Source of the DNA: Bacteroidota bacterium
Lineage (GTDB): Bacteria > Bacteroidota > Bacteroidia > Sphingobacteriales > Sphingobacteriaceae
Direction of reading: 5' to 3'
Length of the DNA stretch: 53,453 nt
Assembly: GCA_013286565.1 (NCBI GenBank)
Contig: JABDFM010000017.1
Span: 1-53,453, forward strand
Below the pieces are notes generated by a model. That model was not told the origin of the DNA and made no database searches. It worked only from the letters and a program-made list of their open reading frames with translations. How positions within the stretch are numbered: position 1 is the first letter of the stretch; the number at the start of each line of letters is the position of its first letter. Made by a program: the position numbers and the translations under genes. Positions 1 to 7,660 of the stretch are shown here, in pieces.

Positions 1-650
1 TGTTTTTTTAATTCCTCGTACCGCAAGGGGTCTATTTCCCTTATTAGTGAATCTTCATCGTTTATATCCTGCAGCACACCCTTCTTTTCAAAGCAATAGA
101 TCAGGGTAGTTTCATATAATTTTGCCAGTGCGACCGCCAGTGCCGAAGCAATGGTGTCCGCATTGGTATTTAATAACTGCCCTTCGCCATCGTGTGTTAT
201 CGCGCAGAAAACAGGGGTGAAGCCGGCTTCCAGTAAACTACTTATATTTTTAGGGTCAATCGATTTTTCATCAATATCACCCACAAAACCGTAATCAATG
301 GTTTTTACAGGGCGCTTTTTTGTGCGGATAAAATTCCCATCGGCACCGGTAAGTCCGATGGCATTATTGCCAAAACGCTGCAGTTGTGCCACTATGTTTT
401 TATTAATAAGACCGCCATAAACCATCGTCACCACGCGCAGCGTTTCAATATCAGTTATCCGTCGGCCATCTACCAGTTTTGGTTCAATACCGAGTGTTTC
501 TGATAATTGTGTAGCTACTTTACCTCCGCCATGTACCAATATCTTATAACCATCAAGCGCGGTAAAATCTTTCAGAAAATGATATAAGTTTTCTGAATTA
601 TCAATTACATTCCCGCCGATCTTGATGATATGAAGTTCTTGTTTGTTCAT
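1..650 (-). CDS. argB: acetylglutamate kinase, 3' end outside window
   Basis: Phosphorylates the N-acyl-glutamate intermediate, the second step of arginine synthesis, in the cytoplasm. Reading from the ATG at 648-650 the frame stays open to the window edge (216 codons plus two bases), so only the last few dozen residues of a family of roughly 260 are missing. Visible are the N-terminal KIGGN phosphate-binding motif (about residues 10-14), the HGGGK loop (about 42-46) and the NTNADT segment near 165-170, all typical of the amino acid kinase fold. It lies 64 bases downstream of a secreted hydrolase and is separated from the rest of the arg genes by the plus-strand NDH-2 gene. A hairpin repeat sits in the gap just upstream. 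Confidence 0.95.
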   Translation of the reverse strand, partial: MNKQELHIIKIGGNVIDNSENLYHFLKDFTALDGYKILVHGGGKVATQLSETLGIEPKLVDGRRITDIETLRVVTMVYGGLINKNIVAQLQRFGNNAIGLTGADGNFIRTKKRPVKTIDYGFVGDIDEKSIDPKNISSLLEAGFTPVFCAITHDGEGQLLNTNADTIASALAVALAKLYETTLIYCFEKKGVLQDINDEDSLIREIDPLRYEELKK

Positions 651-676
651 ATAAATATTTCACCAATATAATATTA

Positions 677-715
677 AAAGTCCCTCTCTACCGGAGAGGG
701 ATTTAGGGTGAGGCT
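677..715. repeat. dispersed hairpin repeat, terminator-like
   Basis: Imperfect palindrome with arms CCCTCTC and GAGAGGG around a short loop, flanked by the conserved tails AAAG on one side and ATTTAGGGTGAGGC on the other. On the minus strand the stem is followed by ACTTTTAAT, so it has the shape of an intrinsic terminator directly after the hydrolase stop codon. Related copies occur at 5031-5143 and 43481-43564. Confidence 0.75.
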
Positions 716-1674
716 CATTTTGCCAGGAAGTCGTTGATCAAAGCAAAGGTCTTTTCCGGTTCTTCCACCTGTGGGTTGTGACCTGATTTCTCAAACATCA
801 CAAACCTGGCCTGCGGGCAATATTCCTTAAATTTGATGGCCATCCATGGCACAGCAACCCTGTCGAATCGTCCTGAGTAGATCAATACCGGCATTTTTAA
901 ATCTTTTAATTGCTTGCGGTAATCGAAAGTACCGATATCGCTTCCTACAATAAAATCACCGTCCTTACCTACCATTTGGTAGTACAATTTGGTATTGTTT
1001 GGATTAGGATAGGGCTTACCGCCACCACCTTCAAATTTTGAAGGGTCATAAGCATACAAGAAACCATAAGGAACCTGACCGTATATCTGTTGATGGATTT
1101 TATCACTTGATACTGCACCCTGTTCGCGTATTTTCATTAGTTGCTCCCAAATTTCAGGGTAGTTAGTTTTGATCTCCCGGTTTGAATTGTCATCATTTTC
1201 CTGCCACATCACAAAACTGTGAAACGTGTCGGCCAAAATTAAATGACTTAAATGCTCTGGATATTTCAATGCATACCCCTGTGCTACCAAGCCGCCATAA
1301 GAGTGCCCTAAAACGGTAATATGCTCCAGGTTTAAAGCCTTTCGCAATCCTTCTATGTCCTCAATATCGCGCACAAGTGTATATTCGGAAAGGTTTTTTG
1401 CGGTGTCAGATTTTCCACTGCCAAAAGCATCAAAATAGATCAATTGATGATGACTTTCAGCTAAAGGGTCAAAACTCCTGTAACCCAGATGCGCACCGCC
1501 AGGACCACCGGGTATAAAGATGATCGGATCGCCTTCGCCAACTGTAACCACCCAAAGGTTGGCGCCATTTACCTTTACATATTTACCATCCGTCCAGCTA
1601 TCAACCTTTTTTACCTGGCAATAAGCGCCGGGAAGATATATTAATAAGGCAATGACTAATAACAGTCTTTTCAT
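715..1674 (-). CDS. secreted alpha/beta hydrolase, proline iminopeptidase-like
   Basis: Alpha/beta-hydrolase fold enzyme of the S33 (proline iminopeptidase-like) group, probably exported. Residues 1-20 form a signal peptide with hydrophobic core LLLVIALLIYL. The oxyanion motif GGPGG is at 56-60, the nucleophile elbow GHSYGG at 123-128 gives Ser125, Asp271 lies in GRFDRV and His299 in SGHNPQ, so the catalytic triad is complete. Length 319 fits the family. The substrate cannot be read from sequence. It is co-oriented with and 64 bases upstream of argB, but a hairpin repeat lies in that gap, so co-transcription is uncertain. A role in arginine metabolism is not implied. Confidence 0.85.
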   Translation of the reverse strand: MKRLLLVIALLIYLPGAYCQVKKVDSWTDGKYVKVNGANLWVVTVGEGDPIIFIPGGPGGAHLGYRSFDPLAESHHQLIYFDAFGSGKSDTAKNLSEYTLVRDIEDIEGLRKALNLEHITVLGHSYGGLVAQGYALKYPEHLSHLILADTFHSFVMWQENDDNSNREIKTNYPEIWEQLMKIREQGAVSSDKIHQQIYGQVPYGFLYAYDPSKFEGGGGKPYPNPNNTKLYYQMVGKDGDFIVGSDIGTFDYRKQLKDLKMPVLIYSGRFDRVAVPWMAIKFKEYCPQARFVMFEKSGHNPQVEEPEKTFALINDFLAK

Positions 1675-1773
1675 GCTTAAATAATTAAGAGGTTAAAAAT
1701 AACAAATCAGATCGCTTATTTTTTATAAATCAGGTCAATTAAAAAACATACTTTCAGCAAACAGGGTTTAAAA

Positions 1774-1805
1774 TTGTAATCGAAACGGGTTTTATCACTA
1801 TTTTG
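1774..1805 (+). promoter_or_regulatory. candidate promoter of the NDH-2 gene
   Basis: TTG at 1774-1776 and TATTTTG at 1799-1805, separated by 22 bases, resemble the Bacteroidota -33/-7 elements (TTG and TAnnTTTG), with one base missing from the -7 spacer. The start codon follows about 29 bases downstream. Confidence 0.4.
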
Positions 1806-1834
1806 CGGCGAAAAGTTTTGGATAACATTTATTT

Positions 1835-3136
1835 ATGGATCTGGGAAAAACTACAAAGATGCCACGCGTTGTTATTGTTGGCGGAGGATTTGGAGGTATA
1901 AACCTTGCAAAAAAACTAAAGAATAAACCTGTAGAAGTATTAATGCTCGATAAGCATAACTATCATACTTTTCAGCCTTTGCTTTACCAGGTGGCAATGG
2001 GTTACATTGAAGCCGATTCTATTGCATTCCCGTTCAGGCGGATATTTACCGGTCAAAAAAACTTCTCTTTTAACCTGGCTGATGTACAGAAAATCAACCC
2101 TGAAAAAAATACTGTCACTACTGATATAGGTGAAATAGCGTATGACTATTTAGTGATTGCTACCGGTGCCAATACCAACTTTTTCGGCAATAAGGAAATT
2201 GAGCATTTTACCATGCCAATGAAAAACGTTGCCGAAGCGCTCAACATCCGCAGTTTCATGCTTCAGAATCTGGAAAAGGCTGTTGTTGAAAAAGACAACG
2301 ATGAGCGTGAAGCATTACTCACCTTCGTGGTTGTTGGTGGCGGTCCGACAGGAGTGGAGCTTTCCGGTGCTTTGGCCGAAATGCGCAACAATATTTTGTG
2401 CAAGGACTATCCTTCGCTTTGCCAGGAAGATATGAAGGTTTACCTGGTTGAAGGTAAATCAGTGGTGCTCGGGGCCATGTCAGCAAGTGCTTCAACTGAA
2501 GCAAAAAAGGCTTTGCTTACCATGGGCGTGGTTATTTATAATGGTGTTCATGTGCAAAGCTATGATGGTTACGAGTTAAAGATAGACGATGGCAAGGTGA
2601 TAGAAACCCGTAATGTTTTCTGGGCGGCAGGTGTAATGGGCGAAGTACCCCAAGGTATTGCCGAAGGTACCATCGCAAGAGGCGGAAGGATACAAACCGA
2701 CGAGATCAATAGGGTAGTGGGTTACCAGAATATATTTGCAATCGGCGATGTATCTGCCATGATCACTCCTGAGACCCCAAATGGGTTGCCGGGCATGGCT
2801 CAGGGAGCTATTCAAACGGGCCAACACCTGGCTAAAAATATCATGCACCTAATAAACGAAGAACCGACGGAGCCTTTTAAATATTTCGACAAGGGATCAT
2901 TGGCTACGATTGGCCAGTACAAGGCGGTAGCCGATATATGGAAACTGCATTTTCACGGTTACCCGGCCTGGTTGTTATGGATGTTCGTCCACCTCATGTC
3001 GCTGGTGGGCTTTTCAAATAAAGTAAGTGTATTGGTGAGCTGGGCAATTAAGTATTTCAGCAGAAACACTGATAACCGCCTCATCGTACGATTTTTTAAT
3101 ACTGAAACCAGGATGACCGAGTCGGTTCCGAAGTAG
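1835..3136 (+). CDS. ndh: type II NADH dehydrogenase (NDH-2)
   Basis: Single-subunit, non-proton-pumping NADH:quinone oxidoreductase on the inner face of the cytoplasmic membrane. The FAD-binding VIVGGGFGG is at residues 13-21, the NADH-binding VVVGGGPTGVELSG at about 165-178, the second FAD motif AIGDVS at 302-307 and the quinone-site AQGAIQ at 322-327. The C-terminal 370-410 region is amphipathic to hydrophobic (YPAWLLWMFVHLMSL), as expected for membrane attachment. Length 433 is normal. A second ATG at codon 9 is the alternative start. The gene is on the plus strand inside an otherwise minus-strand arginine block and splits argB and the hydrolase from the upstream arg genes. Confidence 0.92.
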   Translation: MDLGKTTKMPRVVIVGGGFGGINLAKKLKNKPVEVLMLDKHNYHTFQPLLYQVAMGYIEADSIAFPFRRIFTGQKNFSFNLADVQKINPEKNTVTTDIGEIAYDYLVIATGANTNFFGNKEIEHFTMPMKNVAEALNIRSFMLQNLEKAVVEKDNDEREALLTFVVVGGGPTGVELSGALAEMRNNILCKDYPSLCQEDMKVYLVEGKSVVLGAMSASASTEAKKALLTMGVVIYNGVHVQSYDGYELKIDDGKVIETRNVFWAAGVMGEVPQGIAEGTIARGGRIQTDEINRVVGYQNIFAIGDVSAMITPETPNGLPGMAQGAIQTGQHLAKNIMHLINEEPTEPFKYFDKGSLATIGQYKAVADIWKLHFHGYPAWLLWMFVHLMSLVGFSNKVSVLVSWAIKYFSRNTDNRLIVRFFNTETRMTESVPK

Positions 3137-3164
3137 GAAGTCTGAGATCTGAAGTCAGATAGAA
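3137..3164. repeat. heptad-period degenerate repeat
   Basis: Four consecutive 7-mers starting directly after the NDH-2 stop codon: GAAGTCT, GAGATCT, GAAGTCA, GATAGAA. It fills the gap between two convergent genes. Confidence 0.6.
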
Positions 3165-3167
3165 GTG

Positions 3168-3779
3168 TTAATGCTTTGATTTATTCATGTAAGCAGCTAT
3201 TTCACGTTCATTGCTATCCGTACTCTTACTGAGAGAATTGATGATGTTTTCACGTTCAATTTCGCTCTTGTTCTGGCTTAGTTTCTTTTTGGCCTGCAGA
3301 TCGGTTACCTCAATTTCAAAAGCGACGATACCTTTCATCATTTTTGATTTGTAATGATCGGATAGTTTCTCCCATTGCTGTAAATAGCCGGTATCGTAAG
3401 ATTCAATGGTATGTTTTAATAGTTCCGCTTTTTTATCTTCTTCCTCAATTATAACCGCTTTTCCGTAAGCATGTATGGCGATATAATTCCAGGTGGGTAC
3501 ATTTTCTTCTTTTTCGTAATGCTTTGGCGAGATATAAGCGTGTGGCTCCGTGAAAATGACTAAAGATGTATTATCAATTATTTGAGCCGATTGCGGATTA
3601 GCTTTCGCAAAATGGGATAACAGAAATAGTTTATCATTTTCCTCTTTCACCAAAAAGGGGAGGTGCGTAGCCTCGGGGAGGCCATTTACCGAAGTGACAA
3701 TGGTGGCAAAGCTGTACCGCTGCATAAAGCTGATGGCTTCCTTTTTGTCGGTGATTAGGTTAAAGTGGGGGATGTACAT
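3168..3779 (-). CDS. FMN-binding PaiB-family protein
   Basis: Member of the PaiB / FMN-binding negative transcriptional regulator family, split-barrel flavoproteins related to pyridoxamine-phosphate oxidase. The N-terminal MYIPHFNLITD and the following F-SFATIVTSVNGLPEATHLPFLV segment are typical, as is the central VPTWNYIAIHAYGKAVI block. Length 203 matches. The name comes from the Bacillus paiB locus; direct DNA binding is not shown by the sequence, and a redox or flavin-trafficking role is equally possible. The start codon directly abuts the stop of the upstream 97-residue gene, so the two are very likely translated from one mRNA, perhaps the tail of the arginine operon. Confidence 0.85.
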   Translation of the reverse strand: MYIPHFNLITDKKEAISFMQRYSFATIVTSVNGLPEATHLPFLVKEENDKLFLLSHFAKANPQSAQIIDNTSLVIFTEPHAYISPKHYEKEENVPTWNYIAIHAYGKAVIIEEEDKKAELLKHTIESYDTGYLQQWEKLSDHYKSKMMKGIVAFEIEVTDLQAKKKLSQNKSEIERENIINSLSKSTDSNEREIAAYMNKSKH

Positions 3780-4073
3780 TTAAGACATTGCTATTATTTC
3801 TTCTTTAAGAGTTGATGGAATATTGATCCATGTTGTGTTTGCTGTTAACAATAAATCAATACCATAATCAATTCTAACTAAACTTGTTATATGATTATAC
3901 CAATCGAGATACGACCACTCCCTTGGCTTTGGCGAATAAAGAAATAATTTTTCATTATCCCAGTGCACTTCTACTGCTAACCTATAAATTTGGGTAAATT
4001 TTTCTTTTTCAGGGAAAATACACAACCTGCCTGACCCATCGATTTTTATTTCTTTAATGATGTCGGTTTTCAT
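3780..4073 (-). CDS. hypothetical protein, 97 aa
   Basis: Not recognised. A small soluble protein with no signal peptide or membrane segment. The N-terminus reads as a short beta-rich segment (IKEIKIDGSGRLCIFPE) followed by an aromatic-rich middle (HWD, PREWSYLDWYNH) and a C-terminal part with W and P (TTWINIP). Translation looks genuine: it fills exactly the gap between argF' (9 bases upstream) and the PaiB-like gene (0 bases downstream) on the same strand. The tight packing argues for co-translation with its neighbours. The aromatic-rich pattern resembles that of some small immunity-type proteins, but no such assignment is supported. Confidence 0.7.
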   Translation of the reverse strand: MKTDIIKEIKIDGSGRLCIFPEKEKFTQIYRLAVEVHWDNEKLFLYSPKPREWSYLDWYNHITSLVRIDYGIDLLLTANTTWINIPSTLKEEIIAMS

Positions 4074-4082
4074 TTGTTTAAA

Positions 4083-5030
4083 TTACAAATTTTCTAACAT
4101 CCTCTTCAATACCGCCTGGGCTGCCCATACCCGGTTGCCGGCTTCGTGGATCACAATTGAGTTTTCGCCATCCAGTATCTCGTCTGATAATTCGAGATTA
4201 CGACGTACCGGCAGGCAATGCATTACCTTAGCGTTATTGGTATTTTTTAGTTTGGCATTGGTGAGCATCCAATCCTCGTTACCTCCAAAAACTTTCCCGT
4301 AAGGTTCATAAGCCGACCAGTTTTTTACGTAGATAAAATCGGCCCCGGCCAAAGCTTCACCCTGGTTGTTGGTGATGGTTGCGCCTTGTGTAAAATCGGT
4401 GCAAAGCTCATAGCCCTTAGGGTGGGCAATGGTAAAGTCAACATCAGCTTTACACATCCACTCAGCAAAAGAGTTCGGAACCGCTTGCGGCAATGCTTTT
4501 ACGTGCGGCGCCCAGGTCAATACAACTTTGGGACTTGGTTTGGTTTTTAATTCTTCGATGGTCACCAGGTCAGCCAAACTTTGTAAGGGGTGACGTGTAG
4601 CCGACTCCAAACTAACCACTGGCACACCACAGTATTTTACAAACTTGTTGAAGATGTTCTCACTGTAATCATCGTTACGGTCTTTCAATCCCGGAAATGA
4701 GCGTACACCAATAATATCGGCATATTGCCCCATCACAGCTGCAGCCTCTCGGATATGTTCTACAGTGCTGCCATTCATGATCGCGCCATCCTGGAGTTCA
4801 AGGGCCCAGCCTTCTTTATCCATATTGAGCACCATTACATTCATGCCGAGGTTAAGGCCTGCTTTCTGGGTGCTCATACGTGTCCGTAAACTTGGATTTA
4901 AGAATACCAAACCCAATGTTTTGTTTTTACCCAACTGCTGATGCGCGTACGGGTTTTGCTTTAACTGCAAAGCCTCTGCAACAAGTGCATTCAGATCGGT
5001 TACGTCGTTTACGGAAGAAAAAAGTTTCAT
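4083..5030 (-). CDS. argF': N-acyl-ornithine carbamoyltransferase
   Basis: Transfers the carbamoyl group from carbamoyl phosphate to N-acetyl- or N-succinyl-ornithine; this replaces ordinary ornithine carbamoyltransferase in Bacteroidota. The carbamoyl-phosphate motif appears as SLRTR at 47-51, with HPLQ at 147-150 and HCLPVRR at 271-277. Length 315 fits. Residue 90, within NGSTVEHIRE, is Val; by my recollection of the literature this position is Glu92 in Xanthomonas acetylornithine and Pro90 in Bacteroides succinylornithine enzymes, so Val suggests succinyl-ornithine preference (inference). A dispersed repeat reaches right up to the start codon, leaving the ribosome-binding region repeat-derived. 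It lies 68 bases downstream of argD. Confidence 0.93.
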   Translation of the reverse strand: MKLFSSVNDVTDLNALVAEALQLKQNPYAHQQLGKNKTLGLVFLNPSLRTRMSTQKAGLNLGMNVMVLNMDKEGWALELQDGAIMNGSTVEHIREAAAVMGQYADIIGVRSFPGLKDRNDDYSENIFNKFVKYCGVPVVSLESATRHPLQSLADLVTIEELKTKPSPKVVLTWAPHVKALPQAVPNSFAEWMCKADVDFTIAHPKGYELCTDFTQGATITNNQGEALAGADFIYVKNWSAYEPYGKVFGGNEDWMLTNAKLKNTNNAKVMHCLPVRRNLELSDEILDGENSIVIHEAGNRVWAAQAVLKRMLENL

Positions 5031-5143
5031 AGCCTCACCCTAAATCCCTCTCCTGTAGAGACGGACTTTTTGATTTTTTTAATTTATAAATGTAGCCCTT
5101 ATAAAGTCTCTCCGCTAACCAGCGGAGGAGATTTAGAGGGGGC
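5031..5143. repeat. composite element of two inverted hairpin repeats
   Basis: Two related hairpin units in opposite orientation. The left unit (5031-5070) starts AGCCTCACCCTAAATCCCTC and ends GGACTTTT; the right unit (5103-5143) starts AAAGTCTCTCCGCT, has loop AACC and ends AGATTTAGAGGGGGC. The right unit runs into argD and supplies its last residues and stop; the left unit ends at the base before the argF' start codon. On the minus strand the right unit has stem CTCCGCT/AGCGGAG followed by ACTTTAT, a weak terminator shape between argD and argF'. Confidence 0.75.
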
Positions 5144-6271
5144 ATGTTGATTCAATACCGTTGCAAATGCTTCCAAAAACCTGTCGGCATGTGCTTTGGT
5201 TAAATTCAAAGCAGGTAATAACCTTATCACATTTGGTTTAGCCTCACCGGTAAAAATATGGTGCTTAAACAACAGGTCTTTACGTGCATTGGCTAATTCT
5301 ACAGGTAATTCGATACCGATCATTAAACCGCGCCCGCGCACTTCTTTTACCTGGTCAAACTTCTTTATTTCATCGATTAAATAAGATCCAATTTCTTCTG
5401 CATTTTGCATCAGGTTATCGCGTTGCATCACTTCCAAAACGGCTAAACCTGCTGCGCAAGCTAAATGGTTTCCTCCAAAGGTAGTTCCCAGCATACCATA
5501 AGCAGGCTGTATTTTTGGCGAAATAATGATCCCCCCGACAGGGAAGCCATTGCCCATGCCTTTGGCCATACTGTAAATGTCAGCATTTACGCCTGCAAAA
5601 TCATGTGAAAAGAATTTGCCCGTACGCCCATATCCGCATTGAACTGAATCGGCAATAAATACCGCATTATATTGGTCGCAAAGCGACCTGATCTTCTGTA
5701 AAAAACTTAAACTGGCAACCTGTATCCCGCCAACGCCTTGAATACCCTCAATAATTACGGATGATATTTCATTAACAGCAAAAGCTTGTTCCAATGCTTG
5801 CTCATCGCACCATGGAAGAAAGATCACATTATTAGTTTCATTGATTGGGGCTACAATTTTTGGATTGTCCGTAGCTGCTACTGCCAATGATGTGCGGCCA
5901 TGAAAAGCACCTTTAAAAGCGATCACTTTCTTTTTGCCATTATAAAAAGAAGCCAGTTTTAACGCGTTCTCATTTGCCTCTGCACCGGAGTTGCAAAGGA
6001 ATAATTGATAATCATCTTTACCGGAAATTTTACCAAGCTTTTCAGCCAGTTCCTTTTGCAAAGGAATTTCTATCGAATTAGAATAAAAACCGATCTGATG
6101 TAATTGATCCTCTAATCGTTGTACATAATGAGGGTTGGTATGACCGATAGAAATAACGGCATGACCGCCGTAAAGATCAAGGTACTCCGTTCCCTTGTCG
6201 TCATAAACTAAACTCCCAACACCTTTTACAATGTTGATGGGATTGATAGGATATACATCAAATAGTTTCAT
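5099..6271 (-). CDS. argD: acetylornithine aminotransferase
   Basis: PLP-dependent class III aminotransferase converting N-acyl-glutamate semialdehyde to N-acyl-ornithine. The PLP phosphate region NSGAEANENALKLA is at 94-107, FHGRT at 123-127, the cofactor Asp in IADSVQCGYGRTG at 206-218, and the Schiff-base Lys237 in SMAKGMGNGFPVGG. TTFGGNHLACAAGLA at 263-277 is also typical. The natural C-terminus probably ended near TVLNQH; the final 14 or so residues (APSKSPPLVSGETL) are encoded by an inserted hairpin repeat, which also provides the stop codon. It lies 59 bases downstream of argC, and the gap holds a heptad repeat. Confidence 0.95.
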   Translation of the reverse strand: MKLFDVYPINPINIVKGVGSLVYDDKGTEYLDLYGGHAVISIGHTNPHYVQRLEDQLHQIGFYSNSIEIPLQKELAEKLGKISGKDDYQLFLCNSGAEANENALKLASFYNGKKKVIAFKGAFHGRTSLAVAATDNPKIVAPINETNNVIFLPWCDEQALEQAFAVNEISSVIIEGIQGVGGIQVASLSFLQKIRSLCDQYNAVFIADSVQCGYGRTGKFFSHDFAGVNADIYSMAKGMGNGFPVGGIIISPKIQPAYGMLGTTFGGNHLACAAGLAVLEVMQRDNLMQNAEEIGSYLIDEIKKFDQVKEVRGRGLMIGIELPVELANARKDLLFKHHIFTGEAKPNVIRLLPALNLTKAHADRFLEAFATVLNQHAPSKSPPLVSGETL

Positions 6272-6280
6272 GTCTTTGAG

Positions 6281-6308
6281 GTAAAAGGTAAAAGGATAAA
6301 GGTGAAAG
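6281..6308. repeat. heptad-period degenerate repeat
   Basis: Four tandem 7-mers GTAAAAG, GTAAAAG, GATAAAG, GTGAAAG in the gap between argC and argD, ending 9 bases before the argD start codon. The same family recurs at 12336-12363. Confidence 0.7.
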
Positions 6309-6330
6309 GTTATTTTTCATCTCTTAAATA

Positions 6331-7329
6331 TTAAAACGCTGTCGCTTTTAGTTTTAAACCTGTGGTTTCATCAAGGCCGAACAGTAGATTCATATTTTGT
6401 ACCGCCTGGCCCGATGCTCCTTTAAGTAAATTGTCTATAATGCTGGTAATTAATAACTTATTGCCATGCTTGTTGACTTGTATTATACACTTATTAGTGT
6501 TCACCACTTGTTTAAGGTCGATGTTTTTGTTGGTAACATGGGTAAACGGATGTGCAGCATAATAATCCTCATATAGCTTTAAAGCTTCATCACTGGATAG
6601 CTCACAATTCATATAAATGGAAGCGATGATGCCACGGGTATAATCACCACGATAAGGTACAAAATTGATTGCCTGCCCGAAACCTGGCTGTAATTGATTT
6701 AACGATTCTCCCACCTCATTTAAATGCTGATGTTCAAAAGCTTTGTAAATGGAAAGGTTATCATTACGCCATGTAAAATGCGTGGTAGCCGACGGACTTT
6801 GACCTGCGCCTGTCGAGCCCGTTGTTCCTGTAATATGAACTTCACTATTCAATAAACCTGCTGATGCTAAAGGCAATAATCCTAACTCCAAACAAGTGGC
6901 AAAACAGCCGGGATTGGCAATATTCTGTGCGCGCTTTATTGTATCGCGATTTAATTCAGGCAAACCATATACAAAGCTTTTAGCTTTCAGCTTTGAGCCT
7001 TTTGCTAATCTAAAATCCTGGCTTAAGTCGATAATTTTTACAGAATCGGGGATGTCATGTGCTTCCAAAAACTTTCTCGCATCACCATGTCCAACACACA
7101 GAAACAATACATCAATATCGGTTGATAATTCACTTACAAATTTCAAATCGGTATCACCCAAAAGATCAGTATGTACCTCATGCACATAATTGCCGCCATT
7201 GCTGGTGCTTTGTACGAAGGCTATCTCCACATTGGGGTGATTGATCAATATCCGCAGCATTTCGCCGCCGGTATAACCAGCCCCGCCGATGATCCCTGCT
7301 TTAACTTTATTTGATATTGATCCTGTCAT
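6331..7329 (-). CDS. argC: N-acetyl-gamma-glutamyl-phosphate reductase
   Basis: NADPH-dependent reduction of N-acyl-glutamyl phosphate to the semialdehyde, third step of arginine synthesis. The Rossmann motif GIIGGAGYTGGEMLRIL is at residues 12-28 and the catalytic Cys142 lies in NPGCFATCLELGLLP. Later segments HFTWRNDNLSIYKAFEHQHLNE and FVPYRGDYTRGI match the family. Length 332 is at the usual size. The chosen ATG overlaps the 3' end of the cupin gene by 23 bases, indicating translational coupling; no better start lies downstream before the Rossmann motif. Confidence 0.95.
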   Translation of the reverse strand: MTGSISNKVKAGIIGGAGYTGGEMLRILINHPNVEIAFVQSTSNGGNYVHEVHTDLLGDTDLKFVSELSTDIDVLFLCVGHGDARKFLEAHDIPDSVKIIDLSQDFRLAKGSKLKAKSFVYGLPELNRDTIKRAQNIANPGCFATCLELGLLPLASAGLLNSEVHITGTTGSTGAGQSPSATTHFTWRNDNLSIYKAFEHQHLNEVGESLNQLQPGFGQAINFVPYRGDYTRGIIASIYMNCELSSDEALKLYEDYYAAHPFTHVTNKNIDLKQVVNTNKCIIQVNKHGNKLLITSIIDNLLKGASGQAVQNMNLLFGLDETTGLKLKATAF

Positions 7330-7660
7330 TTTTTGTTGATGGTGATGAGTATAAAATAAATTCCAGGTCGCTTTGCTCTTTATTGCTGATAAAATGTTTT
7401 TGTCCGGGTTTGATCTCTATTCCCTGTTCGGGTTTCAAAATACTTTCAACTCCATCTATAGAAAAGGTAGCCCGGCCTTTCAAAATAAAGAACACCTGGG
7501 TGGCATTTTCATGATAATGTAATTGTTCAGCAGTATCGGGTGGCATCAACTCCTGCTTTACAGATAAAGCATCCGTATCGATATAATTCCAGCCGTAACA
7601 GTCGTCGCCCCATTTGTAGTGGCTTGAACAATCACTTTTTGAAAACGCCTTGTTATCCAT
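7307..7660 (-). CDS. small cupin-domain protein in arg operon
   Basis: Single-domain cupin of 117 residues. The metal-binding motif 1 is recognisable as LHYHENATQVFFILKGRATF (about 41-60) and motif 2 as GIEIKPGQKHFISN (about 80-93), with His and Glu ligands in place. It overlaps argG by 8 bases upstream and argC by 23 bases downstream, so it is firmly embedded in the operon and its expression must track theirs. No arginine-pathway reaction is missing that this would obviously fill. A metal- or metabolite-binding accessory role, for example an isomerase or sensor, is possible; the sequence does not decide. Confidence 0.85.
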   Translation of the reverse strand: MDNKAFSKSDCSSHYKWGDDCYGWNYIDTDALSVKQELMPPDTAEQLHYHENATQVFFILKGRATFSIDGVESILKPEQGIEIKPGQKHFISNKEQSDLEFILYSSPSTKNDRINIK

